Shown in pieces: positions 44,741-55,956 of a stretch of DNA of 64,000 bases; the stretch's first letter is position 1, and the number at the start of each line of letters is the position of its first letter. Source of the stretch: Neospora caninum Liverpool (Eukaryota > Apicomplexa > Conoidasida > Eucoccidiorida > Sarcocystidae); NCBI RefSeq assembly GCF_000208865.1, contig NC_018385.1, positions 372,001 to 436,000 on the forward strand. Direction: 5' to 3'. The notes under the pieces are model-generated. The model saw nothing but the letters and a program-made list of their open reading frames with translations. It did no database searches and was not told the DNA's origin. Made by a program: the position numbers and the translations under genes.

Positions 44741-46276
44741 TCATTGGTGTTCGAATTTTTGACCCAGAGGAATGACGACCTCGCAGGTCATGTAGCAGCA
44801 GCTGCCAGGTTTTCCCGACCGCGCCTGTGAGCGGGCATCTTTCCAGTCTAAAAAGTCCCTCTTTAAGGCTCTGTGGCCACTGTCTACGGCGCCGCAAGGC
44901 TGATCTTGAGACCAGTAGCCTCTGATAAGCGAGCATTCTCCTTTTCGGTCGGCATCGCATTCGTCCTTTGGACGGGATTTGCTTGTCAGAAGACACATCC
45001 AAAGTGTGACGCGCAAAGCAGCACCCCCCGCGCACGTCGGAGGACGCCTTGTGGAGGGGGTGTTGGTTTGCGTTGAATTTTTTTTTGTAATTCCCCACGA
45101 ACCCTCTTTTCCGTCCATCTCGTGGTGTGTGTTGTGGTTTCTTCTCGTTTGTTCTCTCGCCTTGGCAAGTTTCTCGGTCTCCAACAGCCCGCGCTCGGGT
45201 GGCAACGTGTGCGGGGCCATGTCCTGAGGTCGCTGCACATTCTGTCTCCCAAGAAGTCGGTGGCGGGGTGCCTGTCGTCTCTTCCGGCTCGTCATTGCAG
45301 GAGGGCGCGAGACAGGAGCACGAAACGCAGCCCTCTCAGTTCTGGAACGCGGAGAAGTCGCTCGATTCTCTCTTTCTCACGCGGTTTTGCAGAATCCATG
45401 CCATTCTGAGGAGTTGCTGTTCCGGGCTTCTGCACACTTTCTTGGTGGACGAGTGTGAAGAGCGGCTTCGCAAGCTTCGCCACGCATCTCTCAGAGTGCA
45501 CCGCGCATCCTTGACTTCCTGCAACCTCCTTGTTCCGTGCCGCGTTTCGTGAGTTGTTCGTCTGTCTCTTGTTTCACCTCGCAACGCGTTCACTGTCAGC
45601 TTTTTTTCCAGCAGAAAACCCCAAGAACCCTGTGCGCTGAGCGTCCGATGTGGCGCGGCATCAGCGGAGCCCGCACATCGCGCCCTCGTCGGTCTGGTCT
45701 CCTCTCTCTCCAAGTTGATGAGGTTGGGCAGCCGGCCTCGCCTGTTCTTTTGGCAGCGGTCGACTTCTCGCATTCTTCGAAGGGAGACACACAACCGTCT
45801 CTCGAACTGTTCGAGGCTGCTGACAGGTTTTTGCGGTGGTCGTGTGGCGTGAGCGCACCCGACAGTATCAGGACGAGTGAGAACGCGGGGCCAACACCAG
45901 TCTTCGTGTCCCTGAGCGCTCAGTCGCCGACCTTTCTGTGGAGCATCGGCGGCGCCTTGTGTATGCCACTTGACGAAAGCAATGTGACATATGCACGGAA
46001 CTGCCGTGATATGCATGGAAAGGTCTCTCGAACACCTGGATCATGTGCCAAAGACTGTGGCAGGTGGCGATCTTCGCACACGTCTCTTCCAGCGTTGCAA
46101 CGCCGGTTTCCTGAAGACTGCAGCCACCCTCGCGCGCTCCGATTTGCGCTGTAAACAGGTCAAGGAACCTACGCGCCCTCTTCGTCAGGATTCCCCCCCC
46201 CCCCCCCCCCCCCCCCGCCTGAGCAACGGCGTTCCGGTGCGACGGCTTCACCACCCGGAAGGGAAGAGACCCGCAT
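44741..46276 (-). CDS. Tentative five-exon Cys-containing protein
   Basis: Not recognised. The model joins 46276-46255, 46148-46036, 45806-45677, 45592-45381 and 45271-44741 and gives 335 residues in matching phase. Protein-like pieces are ATLEETCAKIATCHSLWHMI, FERRLCVSLRRMREVDRCQK, QEVKDARCTLRDAW, EQQLLRMAWILQNR and PPERGLLETEKLAKAREQTR; the last exon ends with another Cys-containing segment. Several cysteines lie in amphipathic helices, loosely like coiled-coil-helix proteins, but spacing does not fit a twin CX9C motif. The acceptors are not strongly pyrimidine-rich and the first exon (MRVSSLP, donor GTGGTG) is a guess. Parts of this region are open on the plus strand too. If right, the gene is transcribed away from fabF with only about 160 bases between their start codons. 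Confidence 0.38.
46193..46216 (+). repeat. Poly-C tract of 24
   Basis: Twenty-four C residues in a row on the plus strand, just upstream of fabF and inside the first intron of the tentative minus-strand gene. Such tracts are prone to length error in assembly. Confidence 0.95.
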
Positions 46277-46434
46277 CTGGTTTTCTCTGGAGTCCGAAAC
46301 TCGCACGAGAGCCGAGGTGTCTCAGTTGTCTCTTTTTTCTCGCGAGTTTTCCGAAACGCGGATTGAGCGGAGCCTTCGCGCTTTCCCTCCAACTCCGCAC
46401 TGGCTTCTGCACACGTTGCACTCTTGCCGCCATC
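46277..46434. promoter_or_regulatory. Putative bidirectional promoter region
   Basis: About 160 bases separate the fabF start codon (plus strand) from the proposed start of the minus-strand gene. I see no TATA box, as is usual in this group. The assignment is by position only and depends on the minus-strand model. Confidence 0.25.
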
Positions 46435-49400
46435 ATGAATCCTCCTGTCTCGCTTGACCGTCGCCCTCTTTCTAAACCGCCCTTCCTTCTCGCCTTCCTT
46501 ACCTTCCTTTGCTTCTTCTACGCTGTCTCTCGTCCTGCACAGTCTTTGCTTCTCTCAAAGGTAAGACGATCGCTCCGAAAACCGACGCAGTTTATCCGCT
46601 GCCAAAGAAGGGACACAAAAAACTGGCCCCACTGGGCCTAACCCACGCCCTCGGGTCACTCTTCGCTTTCCAGGCTGTGCAGACGATGTCCCTACAGCTC
46701 GCTCCATGCTTCTAAGCTGCCTGTGCAGGGGCAAAAAGTTCTCACGCATGCGCTTTCCCCTCATGGCGGTGCGTCGTTGTGAGCGCCGCGACGGGCAAAA
46801 CCCCCTCGCGCCTCAACAGCCATGTAGAGTTTGGATCCCGAGAAAACAGGAGAACATTTGTCGTCCTGGGAATGTCCGTGCTTTACGCGCCTTCGCACAG
46901 GCATTGTCGAGTTTGCACTATGGTACCTATTTTCACACTGTTTGTCTCTCCCTGGCTCAGCCAGAGAACGACGGCCACGGCTCTTTTCCACGCATGTCCT
47001 CCGTGTGCTTCTGCGGTGACAGCCTTCCAGCGGCCCCACACCGTCCCTTCCCGGTTTCCTCTCGTCTCCTCTCCCCTCTTTGTCGTCTCGGGCCTCGCTT
47101 CGCGCCACGCCTCACGTTCTCCGGCAGGAGCGCAGTGGGGAACCACAACTCCGCGGGCTCTCGGGTCTGCTGAAGCGTCGAGCTGAGAGGCAAAGTGGGC
47201 GCCACTATGATCACGGCGACGCGCATGCAGGCACCGGTGCCACGACCCTGAGGGTAGGAGGTTCCCTGTATGCTGTTTTTGCGTCGATTCTCCTAGTTGC
47301 ATCTGCCTCGCACACAAAGAGAGACGTCTCAACGTTAATGTCGGAATTCGTAGGGACGGACTGTCGTCTGTGCAATCTGCCTCCTTTTTTGGAGAACTTT
47401 CCTTCGCCTGGCATTCGGACACCGCCACGACCCGAATGGAAGCTCCCAGGATCCTTGTCGACGCGGCTGTTATCAGGAAGGCGTCGCAGCCTCCTTCCCC
47501 GCGAGAAGGGGGTCTGTCTCAGTCAGGTGCCAATGGCTTTCTTGTCAGGACTGAGAGAGCGGCGCTTTCGTGTCGCTATTCGATCAGGGAAGATGTGGGC
47601 TCCGAAGCAGCCTGTGCATGCGCTGTGCGGTGCATTCACCAATGCTTCTGCTAGGCAAATGGCTGCAAGTTGACGCGCTCTTCTGTTCACGGCGCCTCCC
47701 GGTGTTTGCAGAGCGCGACCGGCACGTGTGGGCCGCAAGGCAGACCCCGCATCGTTTGCACAGGTCTGGGTGTCGTTAGCGGAGTTGGCCTCGGCATCGA
47801 CGAGTTCTGGAAGAATCTCATTGCTGGCACCAATGTCATTGACAAGGTCACCCGATTCGACCCTTCGGCTATGACCTGCCAGAGTGAGTTTTTCGCCCCC
47901 GGCGGCTCACGTGAAACATTCTGGGCCCGTGAAACGAGTCCGGGGTACGCTCTGGCTATGCTGCTGCCGCGTTAGGATCGCAGGCAGAACTCCACTCCGC
48001 GGACCACGATTTTTGTGGGATCCCGTCCCTCCCCGTTCCCATCCCCGTTCCCGCTCGGAGGAGTGTCCCCGGCTAAGAGCCGCGGAGTTCGGTGGAGGCG
48101 CAGAAAGTGCAAGTCGCAGCTCCAGTCTGTTTCTGATTCACACGACTTATGAGAGACCGTTCGCTGTCGCACTCTTCGTGCAGTCGCTTGCGAGGTTTCC
48201 GACGACAAGTTCGACCCCAGAGCCTACTTCACCGACCCGAAGGAAGTGAAGCGAAATGACCGGTACACGCACTTTGCCGTGGCCGCGGCTCGCATGGCCA
48301 TGGAGGATGCAGGTGAGGAAAGCTCGCACGGCGCCGCCTGATAGAGGAGGCAAGGTAGCCGGGGCAGGCGCCCCCGCAGCGGCGGCGGGGTGGAAATCCT
48401 CGCGGCGCAAGCTGGGGGAGCGTGCAGCGTTAAATCCCAACACACTTTCGAAACGTATACGCAACGCGACGTATTGCTACTACCTGTCACGTGCTTCCTA
48501 ACAGAAGCAAACACGACGTGCGTTTGTGCGCTTTTACAAGCAAAGCCCTGCTTCGTTGTGGACGGGCGCATGCACGCGCTGCGGGAAAACCTGATTCCGT
48601 GTGTGTTCGATGAGGTGTATGCATGGCGGCGTGTCGAATGTTGCTGTGTTTTCAGGCTTGTCCCCAGGCGCGCCCAACGTGAATGCTGAACGTTTTGGCA
48701 TCGTTGTGGGTAGCGGCATAGGTGGACTCGATACCATGGAGAAGGAGATGAAGGTTTTGCAAGAGAAGGGGCCTCGACGCGTCTCTCCTTTCCTCATTCC
48801 CGCTATGATTGCGGTAAGCTTCGTGCAGCGACAATCTCATCGCAAGCAGCAAGACGACGAGCGACACCGCCCACCTGACGGGATGCGTCGTTCAAGACAG
48901 GCGGCCTTTCATCTCTGTTGCCTCACACTCAGGTTGCGTCAAAACGTGCATGCTCGCTCCTCTTAAGTGCCGACAGAAGTTATCCATGGAATCTGGAAAG
49001 GCCCGACAGCACGGGTCTCCGTTCTTTCGGTTCCGGTCACCGTCCCGGTCTCGCCGCTTGATCTGTGGTTTGTGTGTGTCTCAGAACACCGCGTCGGGGA
49101 TCATGGCAATCGAACTCGGAGCGAAGGGCCCGAACCACGGAGCGGTGTCTGCATGCGCCACATCTGGGCATGCCGCAGGCGTCGCGCTCCGCTACTTGCA
49201 GATGGGCGAGGCGGATATCATGATTTGTGGAGGGGCGGAGGCGTCCATCACTCCGCTTAGTTTCGCGGGATTCAATGCTTTGAAGGCTATGGCCCAGGGA
49301 TTCAATGACGACCCCAAACGGGCCTCCAGACCCTTCGACAAAAAACGAGCAGGCTTCGTCATGGGCGAAGGTGCCGGGTAAGGTCTCTCTTGCTGTTTTT

Positions 49401-51323
49401 TTGTAAACAACCCCCTGGGTGCTCAAGGAGCCGTTGTCGAGAGACTTTCCAAATGCTCTTCTGAGCGAGTATTTCGACTGACTGCGGTCGCGTCGGTGTC
49501 CGTACACTGCGGATAGCTTTACGAACGAAGGACCTCAGACCGCAGTGGCCAGGGCCGGGGTGCGCAGGATAAGCTTGCCAGAATGTGGCGACGGCGCGTC
49601 CACGACGCGAGGAGTCTCTGTCACGGGACACACGAGCAGAGAGTCTCACCCGCGTGCACTTGCAGGCCGATGTTGGTGCCGATTCTGTCTGCTGCCTGTG
49701 ACGATAGGAGCTGTTGTGTACGCCCCTTTTTCCTTGCAGCATCATGGTGTTTGAGACTGAGGAGCACGCGCTTCGACGTGGAGCGCCGAAAATCTATGGA
49801 GAAGTCGCCGGATATGGTGCGAGTTGCGACGCGCATCACATCACGGCTCCGGCGCCCGACGGCTCTGGACTCGCCCGATGTTTGCAGAACGCCATAGCAG
49901 ACGCGTACGTTCCTGGACCTCGGGTGCCCACCGACGCGACTCCTTTTTGTCGAGGGCGTCCCTTTTTCGCACCTGAGGAACGGCGGCGTCACCGGTGCCC
50001 CTGTTGCACGCCCTCCGGCCTTTCTCCCCCCTCTTTTAAGCGGTGTCGCTTGTGTTATCTAGCGCACAGGGCGGTGAACAGGAAACAGGTTGCTCTGCGC
50101 ATTTTAGACTCAGAAAGCAGCGGCTGACCCGAGCAGGATCGCGGCCCCGCGGAGAGGCAACACTGCATTTTCGCCCGCGGATCTGCGCCCTTCAGTCGTC
50201 GTATGAGGGAGGTGTCCAGGGGGAGGCGGCACGAGGCACGGGAGGATCTTCGCCCTGAGGTGTGCATGGAAGGCGAAACGTCTGCAGTGTTTTTGCGGTG
50301 ACGCGTTCCGCAGGGGCATCGACAAGCGGGAGATCGGTTACATCAATGCGCACGGCACGTCCACTCCAATGAATGACCGCATCGAGACTGCCGCGTTCAA
50401 GAAAGTGTTTGGAGACGAACAGGCAAAGCAGCTGTTGATCTCGTCGACCAAGGTGAGCTTACGCCGTCGCCAGGCTGCAGGTCGTGTGGGGCGTGCAGGT
50501 GTAAAGTTGACTCTGGCAGCTCGTGTAGGTCGCCTGGTCTGGGGCCAGTGCCATCGAGTTTCCGTCGATGTGTTTTCCCCGTCCGCTGCCGCAGAGTATG
50601 ACAGGTCACTGCTTAGGAGCAACGGGTGGGATCGAGGCATGCGTCTCGGCGAAAGTCTTGGAGACTGGCGTCGTGCCCCCGACCATCAACCAAGAAGAGG
50701 CAGACCCCGACTGCGACTTGAACTACGTGCCAAACAAAGCTTACAAATCACCGACGCCTTTCGAGGTGAGTCTCGCCCCGTCAGAAGAGAAACAAGATAG
50801 GGCGAAGCGAGAGTCCAACAGAGTTGCCAAAAAGTAGGCGCCTGCTCCGCGGGGCACAAGTTGGCCGTAGTGAAGAGGCCTCTCCGTGGAACGAGGCACT
50901 GTGTGGTCACAGCGGAGGTGCGACGCCACGGCTCGCACATGGGCCTGGACTGTCGCGGGATGGTGACAGCGTGTCGATGGTCGCAGCGACTGCGGCACTT
51001 CGGTAGCAAAGACAGTGGACAGATCGCCCTACAGGCTCGAGCTCGAAGGGTAGCCTTCCCGGTGATGAAAAGGAACGGGTAAGGCGCCGGAAGCAGTCGG
51101 GTGGAGCGACGACGCCCCTCACTGTGAACCAGTCATAAGGCTGCGCTTGACAACCCTCTGGAGCCTGAACGCGCATGTCTTGCGTTCTAGGCAGAAGCGT
51201 TCTCCTGGCTACGGGTCTCGTCTGTCGGCTCCGTGTTTGCAGGCCGTTCTCACGGACACTTTGGGCTTCGGAGGCCACAACGCAGCGTTGCTTCTCCGGC
51301 GATATAGAAATCGTCCTCAATGA
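46435..51323 (+). CDS. fabF: Beta-ketoacyl-ACP synthase II (FabF), apicoplast-type
   Basis: FabF condenses malonyl-ACP with a growing acyl-ACP in type II fatty-acid synthesis. The first exon (46435-46560) encodes a signal peptide ([19 protein letters not shown]) ending at a good donor (AAG|GTAAGA), as expected for import into the apicoplast through the ER. An exon starting at 47031 would add a Ser/Arg-rich transit segment; one or more exons between 47031 and 47711 could not be fixed. The catalytic body is certain: 47712-47883, 48184-48312, 48656-48813, 49085-49377, 49740-49904, 50314-50452, 50595-50765 and 51243-51323, 435 residues in continuous phase. It opens with [20 protein letters not shown]. 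The Cys-His-His triad is present: Cys177 in SACATSG (codon at 49154), His319 in NAHGTST (50351) and His357 in [11 protein letters not shown] (50607), counted from 47712. The end [15 protein letters not shown] is typical. Length without the targeting part equals bacterial FabF. Confidence 0.96.
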
Positions 51324-52847
51324 TGCAGGATTGTATCTGTCCCTTTTAGCATGCAAACGACTCAGACCACGCGTCAGAGGTTCTGGACAACGCCGATAAT
51401 GTGAAACCCTCTTTTCCCTCCTTTTCGTCGTTGCCGGTATCTGCTGTCGTCCTGTAGCTGCATATCTGCGACGTTGTGTGCCACGCGCACTAAATCATGA
51501 AACGCGTCCGTGTCCACCCCCAGGGCGGACAGGGGAGTCCGAACTTCAGGATTTCACCCACTACTGAAAACGAGAGGCCTCTGTGTGTAGATACGTGCAC
51601 ACGCCACGGACAAAAAATATTGCTCCCGGCTCGCTCACCGGGCGAGCGTCTCCGCTTTTGTGGAGTGGGAGTGTGTAACCGAGCATTTGCCATAGTTGAG
51701 GCAGACTGCAACCTGTTCAACAAACACCTTGCGGAGGCGGAGGCGAGGCAGCGACAGTCCGGGCCGTGTCACCCGGGATGCAGGAGCTCCAGCCGTTTGC
51801 GCGCAAGCTTGGGTTTGTGAGCGCCTCCTGCGGGGTGTTGATATCCGGAGCGCAGTTCCTCTATTTTGAGAAACGGAGTGTCGGAGGTTCGCCAATCACA
51901 GTTCCTGCCTCCCCTATCCAGTCGACGCGGGTGTCCGTTTGCTGTTGGCCACGTGAAGTTCGTCTTCGAGATACGTTCGGATGAAGAACGTCTCCATCGG
52001 AAGGGGAAGCTAGGCGTAGGCTGTGTGTCTCGAGAGGTCGCGACAGCAAAGGGCTTTCTTCTTTCTCCCTCTCTGCGGCACTTCGTATAGTTTTCAACTG
52101 AGAGATTCTACTCTAGCTCTCTAGTAAACTGATGGACCACATGTGGCCGGTCTACTTGGAAAACGCGTGTTGGCCTCGAGGCCGTACTGTGTGACACTCG
52201 GCTGTATCCGTCCGAAGGTGCGCCAAACTCTTCACGTACATCCGAACGGTGCCTGTTGCGGCTTCGAGCGACGAAGTCGTTGGCAGTCTACAGTTTGAGC
52301 TCTTCCCGCCACAGTGCAGAGATTGCTACTGCTTCCGCTGCACTTGCAACCCCGTTCACCGAGGGTCCCTCAGGGAATGTGGGCTCTATTGTCAGGGAGA
52401 GAACTCGTCTATTCGATTTTCTTCACTCCGAGCACTGAGGAGTTATCACGCCCAGCAGCTTGGCTGCTTTGGAACGGGTTCGACACGTTCTAGTTGTAGC
52501 TAAGAATAAAATGAGAGATTGAAAAAAGTCTAAAGGCCTACAGAGTATCACATAGAGAGAAACCACGCGTTTGCGTGCCGCACGCGAATCCACGTGCTGT
52601 CTCTCCAACATTCACACAGCACTTGAAACGCCTCGAGGTCGCTGTGATGGGCAACCAACCGAACACCATGCTCCAGGGCTCCCCCTCTCCCCGTGCAGGC
52701 ACGAGGGCGCGCACTCCGCCTTTTTTCACAGTGAAACAATCTTCCTGTTGAAAAACGAATCGGAGGTTCAGTGACGACCACTGAGGCCACAATCCTTCTC
52801 CAGAGGAACACGGAAAGGAAGCGGCCTGCCGCAGCTGGGGTCCGTCC
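51324..52847. other. Region between convergent fabF and L27 genes
   Basis: No exon with splice support. The stretch should contain the 3' untranslated regions of the two flanking genes, which point towards each other. I see no repeat or motif of note. Confidence 0.55.
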
Positions 52848-54666
52848 TCAGATGTGTGCAGCTCCAGGCAGGAGCCGTGGATTGAACGCAGGTTGTCTCT
52901 GCTCGTCGGTTTCGACCGCGTCTGTGACGCACGCCTGAGGGGAGCCCGCCACGTCGCGTCGTTGCTGTCCTTCCTCCTGCATCAATTCGTGGACCGGCAG
53001 TGCGCCGATCCCGGGTTCCTGGCCCTCGTTGTGGACCAGCGCCTGCTCTGACGAAGGAACAGACGGACTGAATGCCTGACCGCCAATCCAGGAAGAAGAC
53101 AAAGTGCGCAGAAGGACCAACTCCTGTCGTTTTTGGTGGCTACGCGATTCTTCCATGCTGTCGAGGACCGAAACCAAGAAACCGGCGTGGACGCGTCTCC
53201 GGTGTCTTTTAAGCCAGCGCCGTTTTTTGAAGTGATACTCAAACTTGTACACTGGCAGGAAATCGACAAACCCGCTCCGGACGGCCGTCAGGGAATCGTC
53301 TCGGCATAAACGCACGCCTGCGAGCAAGCAAGCGACAGAAACGGCAAGTCTTGTGAAGCACGGAGGCGGAGCGCCGCTGCATCCGCCGTGTGCGGTAAGG
53401 TTCACAGGAAATCTCAACGCCAACCCGAGCAAAAACACGTTAACATGTCCAACAAAAAGGGGTGTACAGTGCTCTCCAGGAAGGTTGTCAACGAGAAGTA
53501 CAAGTGAAGTTGAAATCGCTGGAGCCCGTTCGCCAAAATCCCGTGCAAAATATCAAGCGTGGTCCTCTTTGAAAGCCGAAACGGCCTGTCGATAAAGATC
53601 GACGACCCAGCAGTTCGCATCTGCAATCCTACCGTCGCCTGCTTTGTATCTAGTCCCACGCTGCCGCACGAGGATGTGTCCTGGCAGGACGAATTCTCCG
53701 CCGAATTTCTTTACGCCTGAACGCAAATCCAAACGCAATGTCAAACGCGACAGTCCGTCTGTGCGCACCGTGTCTCCTCGTTTCGCTCTGCAGTCGCCCT
53801 CGCCCGGAGCGCGTGGCTACCAATTCGTGGGAGGAGTCTCCAGGGAAGACACGAGTCGCGCGAGGGCGGGGAAAACGCGGCTAAGCAATGAACCGGGATG
53901 TGCAGCTTTTGACATCGCACTCGAGTGATCTCGACGCCATCGAGCAGAATTCGCAAGCACTAACTAGCGTGTATCCGTTTCGCCGATCAGGCCGCCTTCT
54001 CGTTTCCTCGCTCGATCAGACATGGAGCGTACCGAGGAATTTCGGTTGACTGTCGCGTCCATTCTTCGTGCTGCCGCCTCCTTTCTTGGTGGCCCACAGA
54101 AACGTGGCTCGCCCTCCTGGACGACGCTGAGTCCCGTCCATCGTGCCGGCCGGCGAGTCGTTTTGTCCGGGTACTTGTGGATGAAACAGGAGACAGTGGG
54201 GTCCAGGGGGCGGCTGTCCAGCGCCGCAAAGCCCGTGGACCGGTCTCCGCGAGCCAAAGGAGGACTGCGAACCGCCCTCGAACGCTGAGAGAGAAGTGGA
54301 AGCACGACGGGAAAAAAGAGCCCGTGCTGAGGCTGCAGGAGGCGTCGCAGTGCACCCAGACACGGGAGAGCACACCGCTGGAAGCAGCCAACAAGGAGGC
54401 GAGTGGTTCCCGTCTGATTCAGAATGCCCCCGCGAAGCGTGTTTCAAGAGAAACAGAGGCGGGGAGCTCAGACGGTCCCTGGCAGAACGCGTGACGCCGT
54501 CTTGTCTGCGGCGCCCGCGCATGCAGGAGGCAAAAGACATTCCATGGTGTGATCTATACGGTCTTCCAAGGAGAACTCTCGCGACGCTCAAAGTGCGAAC
54601 GGGGACGGAAAGGCAAAAAAGGAAGAAGGCGGAGGCCGCGAAGGCAATGGCCGAACTGCGGCCCAT
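52848..54666 (-). CDS. Ribosomal protein bL27, apicoplast-targeted
   Basis: Three exons: 54666-54033, 53716-53633 and 53317-52848, 395 residues. The bL27 core starts at about residue 194 with [20 protein letters not shown], continues [20 protein letters not shown] and TRYKAGDG, then [19 protein letters not shown] and [20 protein letters not shown]. All hallmarks of the family are there, and the phase 1 junctions fall exactly inside conserved Gly codons. bL27 sits at the peptidyl-transferase centre of bacterial-type ribosomes. The N-terminal extension begins with a signal-peptide-like [20 protein letters not shown] and goes on Ser/Arg/His-rich, the bipartite pattern of apicoplast import; a mitochondrial destination is the alternative. 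An ATG 51 bases upstream (54717) is in frame but would bury the signal. The extension (about 190 residues) is long and might hide an unseen intron. The C terminus carries some 110 residues beyond the usual end, Gln/Glu-rich and probably disordered. Confidence 0.92.
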
Positions 54667-55956
54667 AGCGTGGGAAAAGAACAGGGGACCTCCGACAGAC
54701 AGAACAGAGGCAAGCACGGCGTTACCCGACGGCAGGCATCACGAAAAAGTTTTGTGTGACGATCTGCCGATGGAGAAGACGGACCGAACTTGAAGACGAG
54801 AAGGAAAAAGCGGGACACCTTGGCTGTAAACCGTACTCAGACGTCTGAGCACCGTCCACACCATGGTTCTTGGCACGGAGGTCTGAAATTTAAAGGGCTG
54901 AAAAAAAGCGTCCCCCTCAAAAAGACTTCCAAGTGCGCGCGGAGACTGTCACGTTCTATTTGAAAGGCACGAGACAAGGGGTTGTTCGCTCTGGGTGGCC
55001 CAAGTCCGACAAATGACGGGGCGTCGACTTAACGGAAAACAGCGCATTCTTTAAGCTCACACAGGAGAGAGATGAAAAAAAGAGTGCGCCAGCGACAAGA
55101 AGGAGAAGAAAGAAACATAAAAAGGTGAATTTATCTCCTGCGGCCCAGAGAGCCCCGTTCTCTTCGAACTACCTCCGGCAATGACCGCCTCAGCTGTACA
55201 CCCCCAGAAAGCGAGCATTCAGGAAGTTAACTCCATATCGACACTCATGTATATCAACACTTGACTCTGTCTCCTCGGTGGTACCCATTTCCTTTTCCCC
55301 GCCAGTCTCTTCTGTCGTGCAAGACACGCCGAGCCCCGATCTCTCAGCGTGGTGGACCTCGTCGTTGCATGCAGTCTCGCGGAATGGTTGTACACTCGTA
55401 CCGAACAGAAAGGGTGTACACGTAGTTACTGGCAGATCGAAAAGTCTTAAGAAGAACTTGATTTTACGAATTTTTCTATCGTGATGCGCACGTTAACGCC
55501 TCAAGTCTTCACTGGCGTGTGTCCGACCGTTCTGGTGCATGTAGCCCCATGCAAAGAATCAGCGGTACTTGGCGGAGAAACGAGCACGGCGTCGTGAGAA
55601 CATTGGGGCTCCACGCAAGCGTTTCGCCTTCGTTCGATGTGGCAGCTTTGTGTTCAGGTTTTCATCTCAGCTGAGGATCGGCCTCGTTCCCTCGGTAGCA
55701 ACTGCTCTGTGGTCCTTTGACTCTAGAAGTTCGGTTTCCTCAGTCCGGCGAGTTGCGCCACAGAGGGTTCGGCTAGCGGGAATCAGCTGAACCCCACCGT
55801 CCTGTCTGTCGACGTTCCAGAAGAAAAATCGTCAGCAGGCGACTTTCCTTTGCGTCTAAAGGAGCGCACAGTCCTCCTCGACTGAGCAGAAAGGGGTTGT
55901 GCGTATTTTCGGGCTTGGAGACTAGCGGGCCGTTTCCCCCGCGCCAAGAAAGAGTC
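54667..55956. promoter_or_regulatory. Region between divergent L27 and dihydroorotase genes
   Basis: The two genes point away from each other across about 1.3 kb, which must contain both 5' leaders and promoters. No gene seen. I cannot point to a specific element. Confidence 0.4.
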
